Shown here: positions 1 to 10,661 of the stretch, in pieces
Layout: every line of letters starts with the position of its first letter
Position numbering within the stretch: the first letter of the stretch is position 1
Source: Propionibacteriaceae bacterium
Lineage (GTDB): Bacteria > Actinomycetota > Actinomycetes > Propionibacteriales > Propionibacteriaceae
DNA length: 42,897 nt
Assembly (NCBI GenBank): GCA_031272505.1
Contig: JAISTQ010000011.1
Span: forward strand, 1-42,897
Direction: 5' to 3'
Program-made: the position numbers and the translations under genes
The notes under the pieces: generated by a model
The model's database searches: none
What the model was told of the DNA's origin: nothing
What the model saw: the letters and a program-made list of their open reading frames with translations, nothing else

Positions 1-41
1 GGCGGGGCCCTGTCTCCGCCCCCACAACCTTGTCTCAGCGT

Positions 42-217
42 CCCCGGTCGTCATCTTCCCCGGTCGTCATCTTCCCCGGTCGTCATCTTCCCCGGTCGTC
101 ATCTTCCCCGGTCGTCATCTTCCCCGGTCGTCATCTTCCCCGGTCGTCATCTTCCCCGGCCGTCATCTTCCCCGGCCGTCATCTTCCCCGGCCGTCATCT
201 TCCCCGGCCGTCATCCT
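42..217. repeat. 16-bp tandem repeat array, 11 units
   Basis: Eleven head-to-tail copies of a 16-bp unit read CCCCGGTCGTCATCTT in the first seven (from 42) and CCCCGGCCGTCATCTT in the last four (from 154). The single T/C difference splits the array into two homogeneous blocks. The last unit ends in CCT instead of CTT and runs without a break into the dispersed repeat that starts at 209. There is no spacer diversity, so it is not a CRISPR array. It is translatable but only as low-complexity peptide, and I do not regard it as coding. Confidence 0.95.
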
Positions 218-299
218 CGACCGCAGGTCGGGGATCCAGTCCGACCATGCCGGAGGCATTAGGGAGGACAAAAAACGCCTGAGGGCGCAGCCCGAAGCC
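209..299 (+). repeat. Dispersed hairpin repeat, copy A
   Basis: This is a copy of a roughly 90-nt intergenic repeat found several times in the window. It starts GTCATCCTCGACC. Three short stem-loops are visible: CGACC/GGTCG around GCA (218-230), ATGCC/GGCAT around GGA (247-259), and GGGC/GCCC around GCA (283-293). The segment GGGGATCCAGTCCGAC lies between the first two. The tandem array abuts its left end. Confidence 0.85.
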
Positions 300-357
300 A
301 ATTCGGCCACCAAGCCCGACTCATAGTCCAACCCGTTATCATTGCAAGGTGCGAAAC

Positions 358-909
358 GTGAAAAAGACACTATCCCTCCTAGTCCCGCTGCTGTTGCTGG
401 GCGCGTGCAGCTCGCCAGCCAGCCCTATCCCGGCGGAGCCCGGCACCCCCAGCGTGCCCGTCCGTTTCGTCACCCGTGACGATTCCTACCGCGTCCCCGG
501 CGATGTCTGCACCGCCTCGCGTCCGTACATGTACATCCACAACGGCTCCACCATCACACTGGCGGCCGTGGACGGCTCCTTCACCCACGAGCAGGTGCTG
601 CCGCTGGGCTACGCCGAGCGCTCGGACGATTCCGAAACCCCGTGGGGCGAGGATCAGTTCCTGACAAACTGCGTCTTCATCATCGAGGGGGCCGGCCTGG
701 TGGACGGCACCAAGTACTCGCTCTCCATCAACGGCAAGCAGCTAGTGGAGAGCTTCACCTACAACGCCTCGTTGATCGTCGAAGGTACCCCCGCTTTCCC
801 GTTCCCCGCGCTGGTCGAAGGGGAGGACAGTGGCCAGCCCGACGGCATGATCACCGACGCTGGCCCGGCCGGAGACGGCACCCCGACCCCGACCCCGACC
901 GAGGAGTAG
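358..909 (+). CDS. Putative lipoprotein of unknown function
   Basis: A 183-residue predicted lipoprotein. GTG at 358 is chosen because AAGG (346-349) lies 8 nt upstream; an in-frame GTG at 349 would add three residues. The start MKKTLSLLVPLLLLGAC is a lipoprotein signal peptide with lipobox LGAC and lipidated Cys17. The mature part has a short Pro-rich linker, then a compact region with two further cysteines (TNC and DVC contexts) that could form a disulfide, and a Pro/Thr/Glu tail. I recognise no family. The TlpA-like gene begins 2 nt after its stop, so the two are one operon. A partner role in extracytoplasmic redox chemistry or metal handling would be a guess from context only. Confidence 0.8.
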   Translation: MKKTLSLLVPLLLLGACSSPASPIPAEPGTPSVPVRFVTRDDSYRVPGDVCTASRPYMYIHNGSTITLAAVDGSFTHEQVLPLGYAERSDDSETPWGEDQFLTNCVFIIEGAGLVDGTKYSLSINGKQLVESFTYNASLIVEGTPAFPFPALVEGEDSGQPDGMITDAGPAGDGTPTPTPTEE

Positions 910-911
910 CC

Positions 912-1517
912 ATGAAAGCCACCAAACTCGTTTCCCTCGTTGCGCTGGCCGCCCTCGCCTTGGCGGGCTGCACTTCCTCGTCCGCCGACATTGACCGTTC
1001 CGCCTACGGGCTGGACGCCAACACCCCGGAGATTCCCGCGGGCGTCACCTACAACCCCGCCGACAACGAACCGGTGGCCACCCCGGCCATCAACGGCGTC
1101 ACCCTGGAAGGGGAGCAGGTGCAGACGGCCGACTTCCTCAACGACAAGGTGACGATCATCCACTTCTTTGGCTCCTGGTGCACCGAGTGCCTGGAGGCCG
1201 AGGAGGATTTCAACGTGCTCCGCGAGCAGTACGGTGACGCCCTCGACTTCGTCTACATCAACGGCGACACCAAGTTTGACGAGACCGGCACCCAGGTGGC
1301 CGACCAAGAAAAGGCCGAGCAATACATCGCCTACTCCGGCCTCAAAGGAGTGGTCATCATCGACGGCTCCCTGAAGACCTGGTCCAACTACGCCGTCTTC
1401 GAGCCCCCCGCCACCGGCATCATCACCGCCGACGGCAAACTCACCCGCCTCTGGCTCGACGGCACCTCCTTGGAAAACCTCCAAGAAAAACTCGCCCCCC
1501 TCATCACCCAGCCCTAG
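912..1517 (+). CDS. TlpA/ResA-like thioredoxin-fold lipoprotein
   Basis: A 201-residue lipoprotein with signal peptide and lipobox LAGC (Cys20). The mature domain has a thioredoxin-like fold: a strand VTIIHFFGSW is followed by the active-site motif WCTEC (Cys90, Cys93), and later come VVIIDG and a TGIITADGKLT strand typical of the TlpA/ResA/AhpC-TSA group. Known members are membrane-anchored thiol-disulfide oxidoreductases outside the cytoplasm, for example in cytochrome c maturation or disulfide reduction. The exact substrate here is unknown. ATG at 912 has GAGGAG at 901-906 as ribosome binding site. It is co-transcribed with the upstream lipoprotein gene. The chemistry is a safer call than any named role. 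Confidence 0.88.
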   Translation: MKATKLVSLVALAALALAGCTSSSADIDRSAYGLDANTPEIPAGVTYNPADNEPVATPAINGVTLEGEQVQTADFLNDKVTIIHFFGSWCTECLEAEEDFNVLREQYGDALDFVYINGDTKFDETGTQVADQEKAEQYIAYSGLKGVVIIDGSLKTWSNYAVFEPPATGIITADGKLTRLWLDGTSLENLQEKLAPLITQP

Positions 1518-1535
1518 CCCCTCGGCCCTCGCTCC

Positions 1536-1615
1536 GCTCCGCGCAATTGTCTTCGCGCGTTTCACGCGCTCAGGCACTATCTGTGCGGTTCGGGCTCCGC
1601 CCTATCAGACTCAAT
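1536..1615 (-). repeat. Degenerate dispersed repeat, reverse orientation
   Basis: Read on the minus strand, this region resembles a worn copy of the dispersed repeat. GTCTTCGC..TCAGGCACT corresponds to the repeat right end. Two hairpins remain: GCGCGT/ACGCGC around TTC (1555-1569) and GGGC/GCCC around TCC (1592-1602). Its first 32 nt (1536-1567) nearly match 11861-11892 downstream of the LtrA gene. It faces the forward copy at 1691. Confidence 0.6.
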
Positions 1616-1690
1616 CGTCTCGGTCGAATGAGCAAGCTCACTCTCCCGCTCCTCAATCGTCTGCCGCACGGGTTGAGGCCACACTTTCAC

Positions 1691-1780
1691 GTCATCCTCG
1701 ACCGAAGGTCGGGGATCCAGTCCGACGGGCGCCTGGCGCCTTCGGAGGACCAAGAGCGCGGGAGCGAGGCGACAGCCGAG
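1691..1780 (+). repeat. Dispersed hairpin repeat, copy B
   Basis: It begins GTCATCCTCGACCGAAGG and keeps hairpin 1 (CGACC/GGTCG around GAA, 1699-1711) and GGGGATCCAGTCCGAC. Hairpin 2 here is GGCGC/GCGCC around CTG, a different sequence from copy A with pairing kept. The right part is diverged. Confidence 0.82.
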
Positions 1781-2042
1781 CGACCACCGATTGGAAGGCA
1801 CTCCGCGAGCACTTGTGAGTGTCGCGAACACCCGTAAACAAGGCTGTGTAGACCCTCGCATCGTGGGAACAGCGTCTCACTATGTGGTGAGGGGTGCTGA
1901 CAGTGCCCCCTTCGTAGCCGTTTTTGCCCAGTTTCGCGTGGTAGATTCGTGGCAAGTGAGGGGCGAAAATCTTTCGTTCAACACCCTTCTGGCAACGAGG
2001 CAGTTGTTAGAACCCATCTTTAGTAAAGGAGAACCAAGACAC
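1781..2042 (+). other. Non-coding leader region of the GH3 gene
   Basis: No gene is supported here. The frame is open into the GH3 gene from 1791, but the signal peptide only makes sense from the ATG at 2043. The promoter and any sugar-responsive operator of the glycosidase gene should lie here, but I see no convincing -35/-10 pair or palindrome. A strong ribosome binding site, AAAGGAG, is at 2025-2031. Confidence 0.5.
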
Positions 2043-5000
2043 ATGTCTAGTCCTATTCATATCAAGGCTCGGCTCCGCGGTTTATGTGTGGCCGCGCTCA
2101 CGCTCGGGCTGCTTGGGGGCGGGCTCACTGTAGCTAACGCCTGGACCCCAGGCCATCCAGATGATTCCGTCACCGCATTGGAGACGGCCCACGCCAATCT
2201 GGCGCGCACGGCCGCCACCGAGGCCGTGGTATTGCTGGACAACTCCGGCAAAGCCCTACCGCTGGCCAGCTCCGGGAACGTCGCCCTCTTCGGCACCAGC
2301 GCCTACGCCACCGTCAAGGGCGGCACTGGTTCCGGTGATGTCTACCAGCGCTACGTGGTGAACGTCCATGACGGCTTCGTAAACGGCGGTTACACCGTTA
2401 CCACCAATCCCACCTACTGGAATGCGCTGGTTGCGGAAGTCGACACCGGCACCACTTGCGTTGCCAGCTCCTTCATGAGCAGCAGCGTTGACTACGCCTG
2501 CGCCGATCCGACGCTCACCAACGCCTCCGTGCAGCCGACTGCGAAGACGGACACCGCCGTCTACGTCATCGGCCGGAACTCCGGCGAAGGCGCGGACCGC
2601 TCTCAGGGCGCGGGCGACTATCTGCTCGCCGCCAATGAGCTGTCCAACCTGAAGTTGGTCGCCAAGACGTACAAGAACGTCATCGTGCTGCTGAACGTCG
2701 GCGCCGTCGTGGACACCGAGTTCTACAACGAGATCAACGACGCGGTGAAGGATCCGGCCGGCGGCCAGGCGCTTGACGCGCTGGTGTTGATGAGCCAGCT
2801 GGGCCAAGAGGGCGGCAACGCGATTGTGGACGTGCTCTCCGGCAAGGTGAACCCGTCCGGCAAGACGGTCGATACCTGGGCTTCCGAGTATCGCTTCTAT
2901 CCGGCTTCCGAGACGATCGCCATGCATGACGGCATCTCCACCCAAGAGGATTACACCGAGGGCATCTACGTCGGCTACCGCTACTTCGATTCCTTCTACA
3001 AGTCCTTGAAGCCGAACTCTCCGGAGACGGTGGTCAACTATCCGTTCGGCTATGGCCTCAGCTACACCACCTTCAACATCGTCACCGATTCGGTCACCGC
3101 CGATAAGGACAAGGTGACGGTCAAGGCCACCGTGCAGAACACTGGCTCCGTGGCGGGCAAGGAAGTCGTGCAGGTCTACTTCTCGGCGCCGACCACCGGC
3201 CTCGACAAGCCGTACCAGGAACTGGCTGCCTATGCCAAGACGGATCTGATTCCGGCCGGCCAGCAGCAGCAGGTCACCATCACCTTCGATCCGAAGGAAA
3301 TGTCCTCCTATGACGAGGCGCTGTCGGCTTATCGGCTCGAGGGTGGCGATTACATCATCCGCGTCGGCAACTCTTCGCGGAGCACCTCGGTAGCCGCGAT
3401 TCTGCAGATTCCGGCCACCGTCACCGAGCAGCTCTCCACCCAGGGCGCTGACGAGACGCTGGCGAGCGAGTTGACCTCCAACCCGGCGAACTTCTACTCC
3501 TACGACGCCGAAGCCGCCCAGATCGCGGCCGCGCCGAAGATCTCGGTGAGCTTCGCGGGCTTCACCGCCCCGAACAACGCTTCGCAGTATCAGCCTTCGG
3601 TGACGCTGCCGAGCACCTCGCCGCTGTACTACTTGGATAATGGCGTGTTGGCCACCACCACCGCCTACATCGATTCCGCCAACGCCTCCAACTGGGATGG
3701 CACTGGTTCGGCCTATGTGGCCAAGGAAGGTGAGACGATCCAGCTGGTCACCGTGCCGTCTGGCATCACGCTCTTCGACGTCGCCAAGGGCACCTACACC
3801 ATTGAGCAGTTCGTGGCCTCTCTGAGCCTCGTCCAGTTGGCGGACATCACCCAGGGCGGCACTGGCCTTTCGGGCGCTGCGGTTCCGTCCACGTTGACGG
3901 CGCAGGGCGCGGCTGGCTACACCACCGCTAAGTGGGAGAGCCTCGGCATCGCCTCCATGGTGCTCGCTGACGGCCCGGCTGGCTGCCGCATCACGCAGTC
4001 TGGTGTTCTGAACGGCGTCAACTACTGGCAGTTCTGCACCGCGTGGCCGATTGGCACCGCGCTCGCGCAGACTTGGAACCCCGATCTGATCAAGCAGGTT
4101 GGCGCGGCAGTGGGCGAAGAGTTCATCGAGTACGGCATCACCCTGTGGCTGGCGCCGGGCATGAACATCCACCGCGACCCGATGAACGGCCGTAACTTCG
4201 AGTATTACTCCGAAGATCCGCTGGTCACCGGTTTGACGGCCGCCGCGATTACCGGTGGCGTACAATCCTCACCTGGCGTGGGCGTCACCTTGAAGCACTA
4301 CTTGGGTAACAACCAGGAGACCAGCCGCTCGGGCGGCAATGACACCATCAGCGAGCGGGCCACCCGCGAGATCTACCTGAAGGGGTTCGAGATCGCGGTG
4401 AAGCAGGTGCAGCCGATGGCCATCATGTCTTCGTACAACAAGGTGAACGGCACCTGCGTCGCCGCCGAGCATGATTATCTCGATGACATGCTGCGCGGCG
4501 AATGGGGCTATGACGGCCTGGTCATGACGGACTGGGGCGGCTGCGGCTCTGACGTGATCGCCTACGCCTATGCTGGCAACGACCTGATTGAGCCCGGTGG
4601 CTCCTACAGCTCCGTGATCAACTCCATGACGGTGGTGCCGCCCACGATTGACGTGGATGGCCTCCCGGTGGCGGCGTACACTGCGGCATCTTCGTCCCCG
4701 TGGGGTTCCAGCCCGGCTTCGTATACTTGGTCGGTCGGCAACCTCGCTTTGAGCCAGACTGGCACCCAGGTGATCACCACCACCGTGAACAGCTCCATCA
4801 TCGGGGTCACCCCCGGTTCGGGCACCTCCAGTGGTGGTGGATGGGGCGGCGCTCCCGCCACCATCACGCCGAATGCGCCGTACACCTCGGTGCAGGATGC
4901 GTACGACCATGTGATGGCGGTCATCTCGGACACCACCTATGCTCCGCCGACCAGCTTGTTCGGCACTGTCAGCGGCACCCCGGTGAACAGCTACAGCTTG

Positions 5001-5840
5001 TCGCAGGCACAGGTTGAGGCCATCACGGTATCTAACGTGGTGGGCTCTCCTCCGAGCGTCACCTCCTTCGATGTGACGATCAAGGGCGAATATGCCACCA
5101 ACATGCGCCTTGGTGATCTGCAGAAGTCCGCGATCCGCATCCTCAAGGTGGTCGCCCGCTCCCAGCAGTTCGCTGAGTTGGCCCAGGTGCAGGGTGTCTC
5201 CGGCATTACCGCCGTCCCGTACACCGCCTCCTTCAGCAACCTGACGAACTATGTTGGCGTTACCAAGGGCGCGCTCGCGGCCATTCCGCCCGCCCCGCAG
5301 GATCCGACGACACCGTCGTCCACCAAGGTGAACTTGGCGACCGCGACGGTGAAGGCCGGTTGGCGCTCCTACACCGGCAAGCAGGTCAAGCCCGGTTCGA
5401 TCACGGTGAACGGCGTGAAACTGGTTGAAGGCACCGACTTCACCTACACTTCGCTGGGCACCAACAAGGCGATCGGCAAGGGCACCGCGGTGATCACCGG
5501 CACCGGCAATCATGAGGGCACCAAGACGGTCACCTTCAAGATTGTGCCGGCGAAGAGCAAGATCAAGGCGCTCACGCCTGGAAAGAAGACCCTGAAGGTG
5601 ACGTGGAAGAAGTCCTCCTCGGCGCAGGCAGTGTCCGGCTATCAGGTCGCCTACAAGGTGAAGGGCGCGGCTTCGTTCAAGACGAAGACCGTCACCGGCG
5701 CCTCGAAGACGTCCTTGACGCTGTCTGGCCTGAAGAAGGGCAAGCAGTACACCATCAAGGTCCGCGCCTACAAGAAGATCTCCGGTGTCTCCTATGTGGG
5801 CCCGTGGACCCAGAAAACATCAGCCAAAAAAGTGAAGTAA
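2043..5840 (+). CDS. Secreted GH3 glycosidase, inverted domain order, Ig/Fn3-like tail
   Basis: A 1265-residue exported glycoside hydrolase of family 3. A Sec signal peptide ends at about ANA (residue 33). The domain order is inverted relative to most GH3 enzymes. The GH3 C-terminal alpha/beta sandwich comes first (from about residue 57, EAVVLLDNSG), then an Fn3-like domain (VTVKATVQNTGSVAGKEVV). The catalytic TIM barrel comes last, with DGPAG at 643, KHYLGNNQ at 751 and the nucleophile Asp830 in MTDWGG. A Ser/Gly/Thr-rich stretch interrupts the barrel after about residue 846. The barrel end (LQKSAIRILKVV) is followed by an Ig-like domain (about 1093-1170) and an Fn3-like domain (1170-1265), probably for carbohydrate or surface binding. 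No LPXTG sorting signal is present. Beta-glucosidase activity is the family default, but the substrate cannot be read. It appears monocistronic, with a hairpin at 5874-5899. Confidence 0.92.
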   Translation: MSSPIHIKARLRGLCVAALTLGLLGGGLTVANAWTPGHPDDSVTALETAHANLARTAATEAVVLLDNSGKALPLASSGNVALFGTSAYATVKGGTGSGDVYQRYVVNVHDGFVNGGYTVTTNPTYWNALVAEVDTGTTCVASSFMSSSVDYACADPTLTNASVQPTAKTDTAVYVIGRNSGEGADRSQGAGDYLLAANELSNLKLVAKTYKNVIVLLNVGAVVDTEFYNEINDAVKDPAGGQALDALVLMSQLGQEGGNAIVDVLSGKVNPSGKTVDTWASEYRFYPASETIAMHDGISTQEDYTEGIYVGYRYFDSFYKSLKPNSPETVVNYPFGYGLSYTTFNIVTDSVTADKDKVTVKATVQNTGSVAGKEVVQVYFSAPTTGLDKPYQELAAYAKTDLIPAGQQQQVTITFDPKEMSSYDEALSAYRLEGGDYIIRVGNSSRSTSVAAILQIPATVTEQLSTQGADETLASELTSNPANFYSYDAEAAQIAAAPKISVSFAGFTAPNNASQYQPSVTLPSTSPLYYLDNGVLATTTAYIDSANASNWDGTGSAYVAKEGETIQLVTVPSGITLFDVAKGTYTIEQFVASLSLVQLADITQGGTGLSGAAVPSTLTAQGAAGYTTAKWESLGIASMVLADGPAGCRITQSGVLNGVNYWQFCTAWPIGTALAQTWNPDLIKQVGAAVGEEFIEYGITLWLAPGMNIHRDPMNGRNFEYYSEDPLVTGLTAAAITGGVQSSPGVGVTLKHYLGNNQETSRSGGNDTISERATREIYLKGFEIAVKQVQPMAIMSSYNKVNGTCVAAEHDYLDDMLRGEWGYDGLVMTDWGGCGSDVIAYAYAGNDLIEPGGSYSSVINSMTVVPPTIDVDGLPVAAYTAASSSPWGSSPASYTWSVGNLALSQTGTQVITTTVNSSIIGVTPGSGTSSGGGWGGAPATITPNAPYTSVQDAYDHVMAVISDTTYAPPTSLFGTVSGTPVNSYSLSQAQVEAITVSNVVGSPPSVTSFDVTIKGEYATNMRLGDLQKSAIRILKVVARSQQFAELAQVQGVSGITAVPYTASFSNLTNYVGVTKGALAAIPPAPQDPTTPSSTKVNLATATVKAGWRSYTGKQVKPGSITVNGVKLVEGTDFTYTSLGTNKAIGKGTAVITGTGNHEGTKTVTFKIVPAKSKIKALTPGKKTLKVTWKKSSSAQAVSGYQVAYKVKGAASFKTKTVTGASKTSLTLSGLKKGKQYTIKVRAYKKISGVSYVGPWTQKTSAKKVK

Positions 5841-5873
5841 CCACTCAGTTACCTCCCTAGTAGAGATGGGCAT

Positions 5874-5899
5874 GTGGCCTCGGAGCAATCCGAGGCCAC
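5874..5899 (+). terminator. Hairpin terminator after GH3 gene
   Basis: A perfect 11-bp stem, GTGGCCTCGGA / TCCGAGGCCAC, with a GCAA tetraloop lies 33 nt after the GH3 stop. There is no U-run, as is common for actinobacterial terminators. Confidence 0.8.
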
Positions 5900-6106
5900 T
5901 GCCTTCCCCACCTACCCCCACCCTCACCCACAACCCTTCACCCGTTCGTCGCCCCCATCTCGCGGGCCCGACCTCCCCGCCATGTCTGTCTGACGGCCCG
6001 CGTCGGACGAGGAGTCTTGGCGCGTTGGCTCAAACGCAGGAGCTAGATGAGGTAGGGTCAGCGGGGCTACAACCCCCAGAATCCGTGGCGGAGTGAGCTG
6101 GCCAGC
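5900..6106. other. Non-coding spacer upstream of the str operon
   Basis: No supported gene. It has a C-rich first half, then a hairpin at 5988-6008 (GTCTGACG / CGTCGGAC around GCCCG, 8 bp including one G-T pair). The purpose of the hairpin is unclear. Confidence 0.5.
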
Positions 6107-6135
6107 TTGAACTGCGGGGAAAAAGCGGGTAGGAT
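6107..6135 (+). promoter_or_regulatory. Putative str operon promoter
   Basis: TTGAAC (6107-6112) and TAGGAT (6130-6135) are separated by 17 nt, a good housekeeping-sigma match. It would give an rpsL leader of roughly 88 nt. Confidence 0.65.
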
Positions 6136-6183
6136 AGCCCCTTGGGTCTTTTGCCGTGCGCGGCTGGGCCTAAAACCACAAAT

Positions 6184-6206
6184 GAGCGCAGCGAAGTCCT
6201 GCGCTC
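6184..6206 (+). promoter_or_regulatory. Leader hairpin before rpsL
   Basis: An 8-bp perfect stem, GAGCGCAG / CTGCGCTC, with a 7-nt loop lies 23 nt before the rpsL start. The left arm and loop (TGAGCGCAGCGAAGTC, 6183-6198) match the right end of the dispersed repeat (compare 26624-26638), so the leader may have captured a repeat fragment. Confidence 0.55.
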
Positions 6207-6229
6207 CTGAGAGAAAGAACGAAGAGCAG

Positions 6230-6601
6230 GTGCCTACTATTCAGCAGTTGGTCCGCAAGGGCCGCACTGACAAGGTCAGCAAGTCGAAGACGCCCGCGCT
6301 GAAAGGTTCGCCGCAGCGCCGTGGGGTTTGCACTCGCGTCTACACCACCACCCCGAAGAAGCCGAATTCGGCGCTGCGCAAGGTGGCCCGGGTGCGCTTG
6401 TCCTCGCAGGTCGAGGTCACCGCGTATATTCCCGGTGTGGGGCACAATCTGCAAGAGCACTCAATGGTGCTGGTGCGCGGCGGCCGCGTGAAGGATCTGC
6501 CCGGTGTGCGTTACAAGATCATCCGGGGCTCACTGGATACCCAGGGCGTGAAGGGCCGCAAGCAGGCCCGCAGCCGCTATGGCGCAAAGAAGGAGAAATA
6601 A
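6230..6601 (+). CDS. rpsL: 30S ribosomal protein S12
   Basis: S12, 123 residues, a decoding-centre protein of the small subunit. GTG at 6230 is chosen because it gives the invariant actinobacterial start [12 protein letters not shown]; the frame is open further upstream but that part has no S12 similarity. Conserved loops [12 protein letters not shown] and [22 protein letters not shown] are intact, with the lysines that change in streptomycin-resistant mutants in their normal form. It is the first gene of the str operon. Its TAA stop overlaps the rpsG ATG (TAATG), which suggests coupled translation. Confidence 0.98.
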   Translation: MPTIQQLVRKGRTDKVSKSKTPALKGSPQRRGVCTRVYTTTPKKPNSALRKVARVRLSSQVEVTAYIPGVGHNLQEHSMVLVRGGRVKDLPGVRYKIIRGSLDTQGVKGRKQARSRYGAKKEK

Positions 6602-7071
6602 TGCCAAGGAAGGGTCCTGCACCGAAGCGTCCGGTCATCAACGATCCCGTTTACGATTCGCCGCTGGTCTCCCAGCTGGTATCCAAGATCCTGCTCGACG
6701 GCAAGAAGACCGTCGCCCAGTCGATCGTCTATGGCGCCTTGGAAGGCACCCGGGAGAAGACCGGCGTCGATCCCATCCAGACTTTGAAGAAAGCCCTCGA
6801 CAACATCCGTCCGCAGCTGGAGGTCAAGTCCCGCCGCGTCGGTGGCGCCACCTATCAGGTGCCGGTCGAGGTCAAGCCCGCCCGCGCGAACACTTTGGCG
6901 ATGCGCTGGCTGGTCGGCTTCTCCCGGCAGCGCCGCGAGAAGACGATGACACTCCGCTTGATGAACGAGTTGTTGGATGCCTCCAATGGTCTCGGCGCGT
7001 CCGTGAAGAAACGCGAAGACACGCACAAAATGGCCGAGGCGAACCGCGCCTTCGCCCATTATCGTTGGTAA
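6601..7071 (+). CDS. rpsG: 30S ribosomal protein S7
   Basis: S7, 156 residues, the primary 16S rRNA binder of the 30S head. It starts [12 protein letters not shown] and contains the family segment [15 protein letters not shown] and the C-terminal [20 protein letters not shown]. The ribosome binding site AAGGAG (6590-6595) lies inside the end of rpsL. In many bacteria S7 represses its own operon by binding the rpsL-rpsG junction, but here that junction is a 1-nt overlap with no room for a spacer structure. A terminator-like hairpin follows before fusA. Confidence 0.98.
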   Translation: MPRKGPAPKRPVINDPVYDSPLVSQLVSKILLDGKKTVAQSIVYGALEGTREKTGVDPIQTLKKALDNIRPQLEVKSRRVGGATYQVPVEVKPARANTLAMRWLVGFSRQRREKTMTLRLMNELLDASNGLGASVKKREDTHKMAEANRAFAHYRW

Positions 7072-7083
7072 TTACGCAACGTT

Positions 7084-7141
7084 GCGAGCCAATGAGCCGT
7101 TCCGGCAATAAGCTGGACGGTGCACTGGCTCGCTTTTATTT
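7084..7141 (+). terminator. Intra-operon terminator-like hairpin, rpsG-fusA
   Basis: An 8-bp stem, GCGAGCCA (7084-7091) / TGGCTCGC (7126-7133), is followed directly by TTTTATTT (7134-7141). Inside the loop, CCGTTCC...GGACGG can form a second imperfect stem. It looks like a Rho-independent terminator placed inside the str operon and could act as a partial attenuator that lowers fusA-tuf readthrough. Confidence 0.65.
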
Positions 7142-7162
7142 GCCCCAAAAGAAAGACAGATC

Positions 7163-9271
<2,109 letters not shown>

Positions 9272-9274
<3 letters not shown>

Positions 9275-9326
9275 CAGCGTTTCAGCTTGACTATCTGCCG
9301 CTGTTAGACCAAACTTGATATGGTCT
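9272..9326 (+). promoter_or_regulatory. Double hairpin in the fusA-tuf spacer
   Basis: Two adjoining perfect inverted repeats are visible. TAACAGCG (9272-9279, containing the fusA stop) pairs with CGCTGTTA (9299-9306). AGACCA (9306-9311) pairs with TGGTCT (9321-9326). They share position 9306, so full pairing of both at once costs one base pair. No U-run follows. A role in mRNA processing, attenuation or stability between fusA and tuf is possible. Confidence 0.55.
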
Positions 9327-9345
9327 GCCCATTTCGGGGAGGCTG

Positions 9346-9351
9346 TATCCT
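9346..9351 (+). promoter_or_regulatory. Possible tuf -10 element
   Basis: TATCCT matches the TANNNT -10 pattern, 59 nt before the tuf start. No well-spaced -35 is present (TTGATA at 9315-9320 is 25 nt away). A separate tuf promoter is common in bacteria, but this one is weakly supported. Confidence 0.3.
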
Positions 9352-9410
9352 GAAACAAGTACAAATCAACCTAAGCCTGCAACACCAGGCGACAACGAAA
9401 AGGAGCCCAA

Positions 9411-10616
<1,206 letters not shown>

Positions 10617-10625
10617 ACACCTTCT

Positions 10626-10654
10626 GGGGAGCCGGCCTTCGGGCCGGCTTTCCC
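10626..10654 (+). terminator. Strong terminator after tuf
   Basis: AGCCGGCC (10630-10637) and GGCCGGCT (10642-10649) form an 8-bp GC-rich stem closed by a stable TTCG loop, with GGGG and TTTCCC flanks that can extend it. It ends 7 nt before the next start codon. Confidence 0.88.
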
Positions 10655-10661
10655 ATATCTG

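Noticed and set aside
42..217. CRISPR array
   Set aside because: Units are directly contiguous with no spacers, and no cas genes are nearby.
30..326. Open frame of about 98 codons across the tandem repeat
   Set aside because: It translates the 16-bp array into low-complexity repeats and then runs through the dispersed repeat. No ribosome binding site or known protein pattern.
642..911. N-terminal extension of the TlpA-like protein
   Set aside because: It overlaps the lipoprotein gene in another frame. The signal peptide and ribosome binding site fix the start at 912.
1791..2042. 84-residue N-terminal extension of the GH3 enzyme
   Set aside because: It would bury the signal peptide and has no ribosome binding site; AAAGGAG fits the ATG at 2043.
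2256..4265. Long open frame on the minus strand within the GH3 gene, and similar ones at 7136-8905, 9366-11921, 11946-13523 and 31522-33576
   Set aside because: All are antisense shadows of real genes in high-GC DNA, with Arg/His/Gly/Asp-skewed composition and no recognisable domains.
5900..6106. tRNA or small RNA gene before the str operon
   Set aside because: No T-loop (GTTCGANTC) or cloverleaf could be found; only one short hairpin is visible.
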